Source: Agromyces cerinus
Lineage (GTDB): Bacteria > Actinomycetota > Actinomycetes > Actinomycetales > Microbacteriaceae
Assembly: GCF_016907835.1 (NCBI RefSeq)
Contig: NZ_JAFBCT010000001.1
Span: 2,666,001-2,730,000 of the forward strand
Direction: 5' to 3'
Length of the DNA stretch: 64,000 nucleotides
In this document: one piece after another, positions 61,434 through 64,000 of the stretch
Layout: every line of letters begins with the position of its first letter
Numbering within the stretch: the first letter of the stretch is position 1
Made by a program: the position numbers and the translations under genes
Notes under the pieces: generated by a model
What the model was told of the DNA's origin: nothing
Databases searched by the model: none
What the model saw: only the letters and a program-made list of their open reading frames with translations

Positions 61434-61811
61434 CTACTTGAGGGTGACGGTTGCGCCGGCTTCCTCGAGGGCAGCCTTCGCCTTCTCGGCGGTCTCCTTG
61501 TTCGCGCCCTCGAGCACGGCCTTGGGAGCGCCGTCGACGACAGCCTTGGCCTCGCCGAGGCCGAGCGAGGTGAGCTCGCGGACGGTCTTGATGACCTGGA
61601 TCTTCTTGTCGCCAGCAGCCTCGAGGATGACGTCGAAGGAGTCCTTCTCCTCAACCTCTTCAGCAGCGGCGCCAGCGCCACCGGCAGCAGCGACGGGAGC
61701 GGCCGCGGTGACCTCGAACTTCTCCTCGAACGCCTTCACGAACTCGCTGAGCTCGACAAGCGTCAGACCGGCAAACTGCTCGAGCAGCTCTTCAGTGGTG
61801 AGCTTCGCCAT
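61434..61811 (-). CDS. rplL: 50S ribosomal protein L7/L12
   Basis: The 125-aa acidic protein is bL12: N-terminal dimerisation domain ([32 protein letters not shown]), an Ala-rich hinge ([15 protein letters not shown]) and the C-terminal factor-binding domain ([31 protein letters not shown]). It forms the ribosomal stalk with L10, encoded 49 bp upstream. Confidence 0.99.
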   Translation of the reverse strand: MAKLTTEELLEQFAGLTLVELSEFVKAFEEKFEVTAAAPVAAAGGAGAAAEEVEEKDSFDVILEAAGDKKIQVIKTVRELTSLGLGEAKAVVDGAPKAVLEGANKETAEKAKAALEEAGATVTLK

Positions 61812-61860
61812 GATGTATCTCCTAGATTTCTTGGTGTTGTAGAACGAGAACGTCGGGCGC

Positions 61861-62346
61861 TTACGCGGCCGCGGTCTCCAGCTTTTCGCGAAGCGCGTCG
61901 ATGGTGGCGGCAGCCTTGCCCATCGTCGCCTTCATCATTCCCGCTGCCTTCGCCAGCAGAACCTCACGGCTCTCGAGCGAGGCGTACTTGTTGACCTCGT
62001 CGGCGTTGAGGGCCTTGCCCTCGAAGACGCCGCCCTTGATCACAAGATTCGGGTTTGCCTTGGCGAAGTCACGAACGGCCTTGGCGGTGGCGACGAAGTC
62101 GCCGTGCACGAAGGCGACGGCGGACGGACCGACGAGGTCGGCGTCCAGCGTCGAGATACCCGCGTTGTTCGCGGCGATCTTGGTCAGCGTGTTCTTCACC
62201 ACGGCGTAGTTCGCGTCCTGACGGATGTTGTTGCGCAGCTGCTTGAGCTGGGCAACCGTCAGGCCGCGGTATTCGGTCAGCAGAACGGCGGTCGAGCTCT
62301 CGAACAGGTTCGTGAGTTCGGCAACCGAGGCTTCCTTGTTCGCCAT
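61861..62346 (-). CDS. rplJ: 50S ribosomal protein L10
   Basis: The 161-aa protein is uL10, the stalk base that binds L7/L12 dimers: [37 protein letters not shown] and [24 protein letters not shown] precedes ATG 62346; the in-frame start seven codons earlier is less likely. The L10 leader and an attenuator lie upstream, so L10 probably represses its own operon. Confidence 0.98.
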   Translation of the reverse strand: MANKEASVAELTNLFESSTAVLLTEYRGLTVAQLKQLRNNIRQDANYAVVKNTLTKIAANNAGISTLDADLVGPSAVAFVHGDFVATAKAVRDFAKANPNLVIKGGVFEGKALNADEVNKYASLESREVLLAKAAGMMKATMGKAAATIDALREKLETAAA

Positions 62347-62431
62347 GGCCACTCCTTGTGTACTCAACGTGCATCGCGATGGCGGTGCACGGCTTCGGAT
62401 CGCGGCTCAAGTGGCGAGGTCGTGCGGGCAA

Positions 62432-62462
62432 CAAAAAAGCTCCGGCGCAGTTGCGCGGAGCT
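62432..62462 (-). terminator. Attenuator terminator in the rplJL leader
   Basis: On the minus strand AGCTCC-GCGCA pairs with TGCGC-GGAGCT, followed by six T. It lies between the L10-leader region and rplJ, about 90 bp before the rplJ start. Confidence 0.85.
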
Positions 62463-62463
62463 C

Positions 62464-62580
62464 GGCCGGATCACCCGGAAGTCTTCGTCACACCTGCGCG
62501 GGCCCTTGCTTTCGCAAGACTTCGGTCGCGTCCCATGAAGTGATGAACACATCGAGGCGCACGACAACCAGCGGTCTTCG
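62464..62580 (-). ncRNA. Ribosomal protein L10 leader
   Basis: The minus-strand transcript contains the GCAAGGGCCCGCGCAGG-type bulged-hairpin sequence and GACGAAGACTTCCGG segments expected of the L10 leader autoregulatory RNA, between the rplJ promoter and the attenuator. Exact ends are approximate. Confidence 0.65.
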
Positions 62581-62589
62581 GCTCCGTAC

Positions 62590-62618
62590 AGGCTAACGGA
62601 TGACCCGGCCGCTCGCAA
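62590..62618 (-). promoter_or_regulatory. rplJL promoter
   Basis: On the minus strand TTGCGA (62613-62618), 17-bp spacer, TAGCCT (62590-62595), placing the start near 62583 and a leader of about 237 nt before rplJ. Confidence 0.6.
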
Positions 62619-62680
62619 ATCGCGGCCCGATCGGGCAGAACCCCTCGCCGATGTCGGCAGACGGGGGCAGACTCGCGACC

Positions 62681-63070
62681 ATGGAGATCACACACCTGAA
62701 CCCAGAGACGCTGCACGCGAACCCGGCCTTCAGCCAGGGTGTGCTCGTGAGCGGCGCCCACCGCACCGTGCACGTCGGCGGCCAGAACGGCACCGACCCC
62801 TCGGGCGCGATCGTGCCCGGCGGCCTCGGCCCGCAGACCGAGCAGGCCATCAGGAACGTGCTGGCCGTGCTCGCCGAGGTCGGCGCCGACCAGACGAACG
62901 TCGTGCGACTGGCCGTCTACCTCGTCGCCGGGCAATCCGTCGACGACGGGTATGCGGCATCCGCTCGCGTGTGGGGCGCGCAGCCGACGGCGCTCACGGT
63001 GCTCATGGTCGCGGGGCTCGGCCGCCCCGACGCCCTCGTCGAGCTGGAGGCGACCGCCGTCATCGAGTGA
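62681..63070 (+). CDS. RidA/YjgF-family protein
   Basis: The 129-aa protein is a Rid-family (YER057c/UK114) enamine/imine deaminase-like protein: FSQGVLVSGAHRTVHVGGQN GT near the N-terminus, TEQAIRNVLAVLAEVGA, NVVRLAVYLV and PTALTVLMVAGLGRPDALVE LEATAVI. The usual catalytic Arg of true RidA (R-x-x-x-E in ...R-x-x-V-E) is not obvious (GRPDALVE gives Arg-Pro), so activity may be of a Rid-like subgroup. ATG 62681 fits the family; ATG 62651 is possible. Confidence 0.9.
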   Translation: MEITHLNPETLHANPAFSQGVLVSGAHRTVHVGGQNGTDPSGAIVPGGLGPQTEQAIRNVLAVLAEVGADQTNVVRLAVYLVAGQSVDDGYAASARVWGAQPTALTVLMVAGLGRPDALVELEATAVIE

Positions 63071-63138
63071 CGATCATCGACACGCGGCATCCGCTCGGCC
63101 GTTTCGCCATGTCGGGAATAGTTGACCGAAGTCCAAAG

Positions 63139-63169
63139 TTGACTCAATGCAACCAATTATATATAGTTG
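63139..63169 (+). promoter_or_regulatory. AT-rich promoter with overlapping operator for the DHA2-type MFS gene
   Basis: TTGACT (63139-63144), 17-bp spacer, TATAGT (63162-63167): a near-consensus promoter in a strikingly AT-rich stretch. CAAC (63150-63153) and GTTG (63166-63169) bracket the -10 region, AGTTG/CAACT (63165-63182) form a further repeat, and AGTTGAC occurs twice just upstream. This looks like a tightly regulated, TetR/MarR-controlled efflux promoter. Confidence 0.65.
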
Positions 63170-63203
63170 TCGAATATCAACTTGTAGAGACTTAAGGAAC
63201 CAC

Positions 63204-64000
63204 GTGACTTCTGTGGCAGACAAGCCCGCGACCGGCTCAGTTCCGGCCGCGCCGGCGCAACGCACCCCCCGCGAGGTGATCATCGCCATCTCCGGCCTCG
63301 TCGTGGCGATGTTCGTCGCCGTCATCTCCGGCACGGTCGTCTCGACCTCGATGCCACTCATCATCGCCGACCTCGGCGGCGACCAGACCGCCTACACCTG
63401 GGTCATCACCGCGAGCCTGCTCGCCATGGCCGTCTCGACCCCGATCTGGGGCAAGCTCGCCGACCTCGTGAACCGCAAGGCGCTGCTCATGACGGCGATC
63501 GGGCTGTTCGTCGTGGGCACCGCGATCGCCGGCTTCGCCCAGGACACCACGACCCTCATCGCCGTGCGCGTGATCCAGGGCCTCGGCGCGGGCGGCCTCA
63601 TGTCGCTCGTCATGATCCTCATCGCCGTCATCATCTCGCCGCGCGAACGCGGCAAGTACATGGGCTTCGTCGGCGGCATCATGGCCGTCGCGACCATCGG
63701 CGGCCCGCTGCTCGGCGGCGTCATCACCGACGCCTGGGGCTGGCGCGCCAACTTCTTCCTGCCGGTCCCGCTCGCGATCATCGCGCTCATCGTCATCTCG
63801 CGCACGCTGCACCTGCCGCCCATGCCGAAGCGCGCCGTCAAGATCGACTACCTCGGCATCGCGCTGCTCTCGATCGGCGTCTCGCTGCTGCTCATCTGGG
63901 TCTCGCTCGGCGGGAGCCAGTTCGAGTGGGACTCGATGACGAGCTTCGTCACGATCGGCATCTCGGCCGCGGCCATCGTCGGCTTCATCATCACCGAGTT
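63204..64000 (+). CDS. MFS transporter, DHA2 (14-helix drug:H+ antiporter) type, 3'-truncated
   Basis: The reading frame is open from GTG 63204 to the window end (about 265 codons). AAGGAA lies four bases before the start. The N-terminal tail is followed by membrane helices with VVAMFVAVISGTVVSTSMPL (helix 1, V-S-T-x-M-P-x-I motif), WVITASLLAMAVSTPIWGKL with motif A GKLADLVNRKALL, and VIQGLGAGGLMSLVMILIAV (motif B/C), all features of EmrB/QacA-type exporters. The inducible-looking promoter fits a drug or metabolite efflux role. Confidence 0.92.
   Translation, partial: MTSVADKPATGSVPAAPAQRTPREVIIAISGLVVAMFVAVISGTVVSTSMPLIIADLGGDQTAYTWVITASLLAMAVSTPIWGKLADLVNRKALLMTAIGLFVVGTAIAGFAQDTTTLIAVRVIQGLGAGGLMSLVMILIAVIISPRERGKYMGFVGGIMAVATIGGPLLGGVITDAWGWRANFFLPVPLAIIALIVISRTLHLPPMPKRAVKIDYLGIALLSIGVSLLLIWVSLGGSQFEWDSMTSFVTIGISAAAIVGFIITE

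Overview
The window is a high-GC actinobacterial chromosome segment, most likely from Microbacteriaceae (Agromyces/Leifsonia/Microbacterium-like; this is an inference from codon use, the abundance of GGATGCC/GGCATCC, a class Ib nrdHIEF cluster, an actinobacterial rplJ-rplL leader, DUF3105/DUF305 and DUF805 proteins, and a hairpin of the GGTTGAGCTTGTCGAAACC type). No integrase, transposase, tRNA, rRNA or CRISPR array was seen, so it reads as ordinary chromosome with accessory metabolic cassettes.

Layout. 1-2171: end of an HxlR regulator and a stand-alone SdhA/FrdA-type flavoprotein. 2316-7977: a tight three-gene operon of unrecognised function (1199-aa multidomain protein with a C-terminal IPT/TIG domain, 323-aa protein, NlpC/CHAP-like amidase-domain protein), facing a small secreted peptidoglycan-binding protein; this is the best candidate for an undescribed system. 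8694-17123: glycosyltransferase, F420/PNPOx-like protein, a TetR/SDR divergent pair with a large operator, a formylglycine-generating-enzyme-like protein lacking the catalytic cysteines, a peptidoglycan-binding lipoprotein, an AlkD/VOC divergent pair, and small membrane proteins. 17216-21144: nrdHIEF, whose upstream region carries two NrdR boxes 32 bp apart and a run of DnaA-box-like sequences.

21686-26107: a 1473-aa secreted GH101-type endo-alpha-N-acetylgalactosaminidase with two C-terminal NPCBM domains. 26308-28336: hydrolase, HhH-GPD protein and VOC protein separated by strong terminators. 28434-33784: a chvE-mmsB-mmsA type multiple-monosaccharide ABC importer with its LacI regulator, each preceded by a related operator. 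33914-43890: MFS exporter, secreted beta-propeller phytase with a candidate PHO box, aldo/keto reductase, an APC transporter-cyclase-family hydrolase pair, a membrane protein-histidine kinase-response regulator operon, and a slipin. 43984-48370: cbs and metB (reverse transsulfuration/methionine metabolism) separated by a long hairpin, then DUF3105-DUF305.

48382-54106: an MscS channel with a cyclic-nucleotide-binding-like domain next to a HAMP-cyclase whose metal-binding aspartates are missing, then an ABC exporter. 54221-58937: a sugar ABC importer (two permeases, one binding protein) divergent from its own LacI regulator, both promoters carrying a GGAA-CGGTTCC palindrome. 58957-60704: MarR-MFS drug-efflux pair with a palindromic operator. 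60874-64000: DUF805 protein, rplL/rplJ with the L10 leader and attenuator, RidA, and the start of a DHA2-family MFS exporter behind an unusually AT-rich regulated promoter. Several genes (start codons at 9926, 11182, 11245, 15515, 60704) sit exactly six bases after a TANNNT -10 box, indicating leaderless transcripts.
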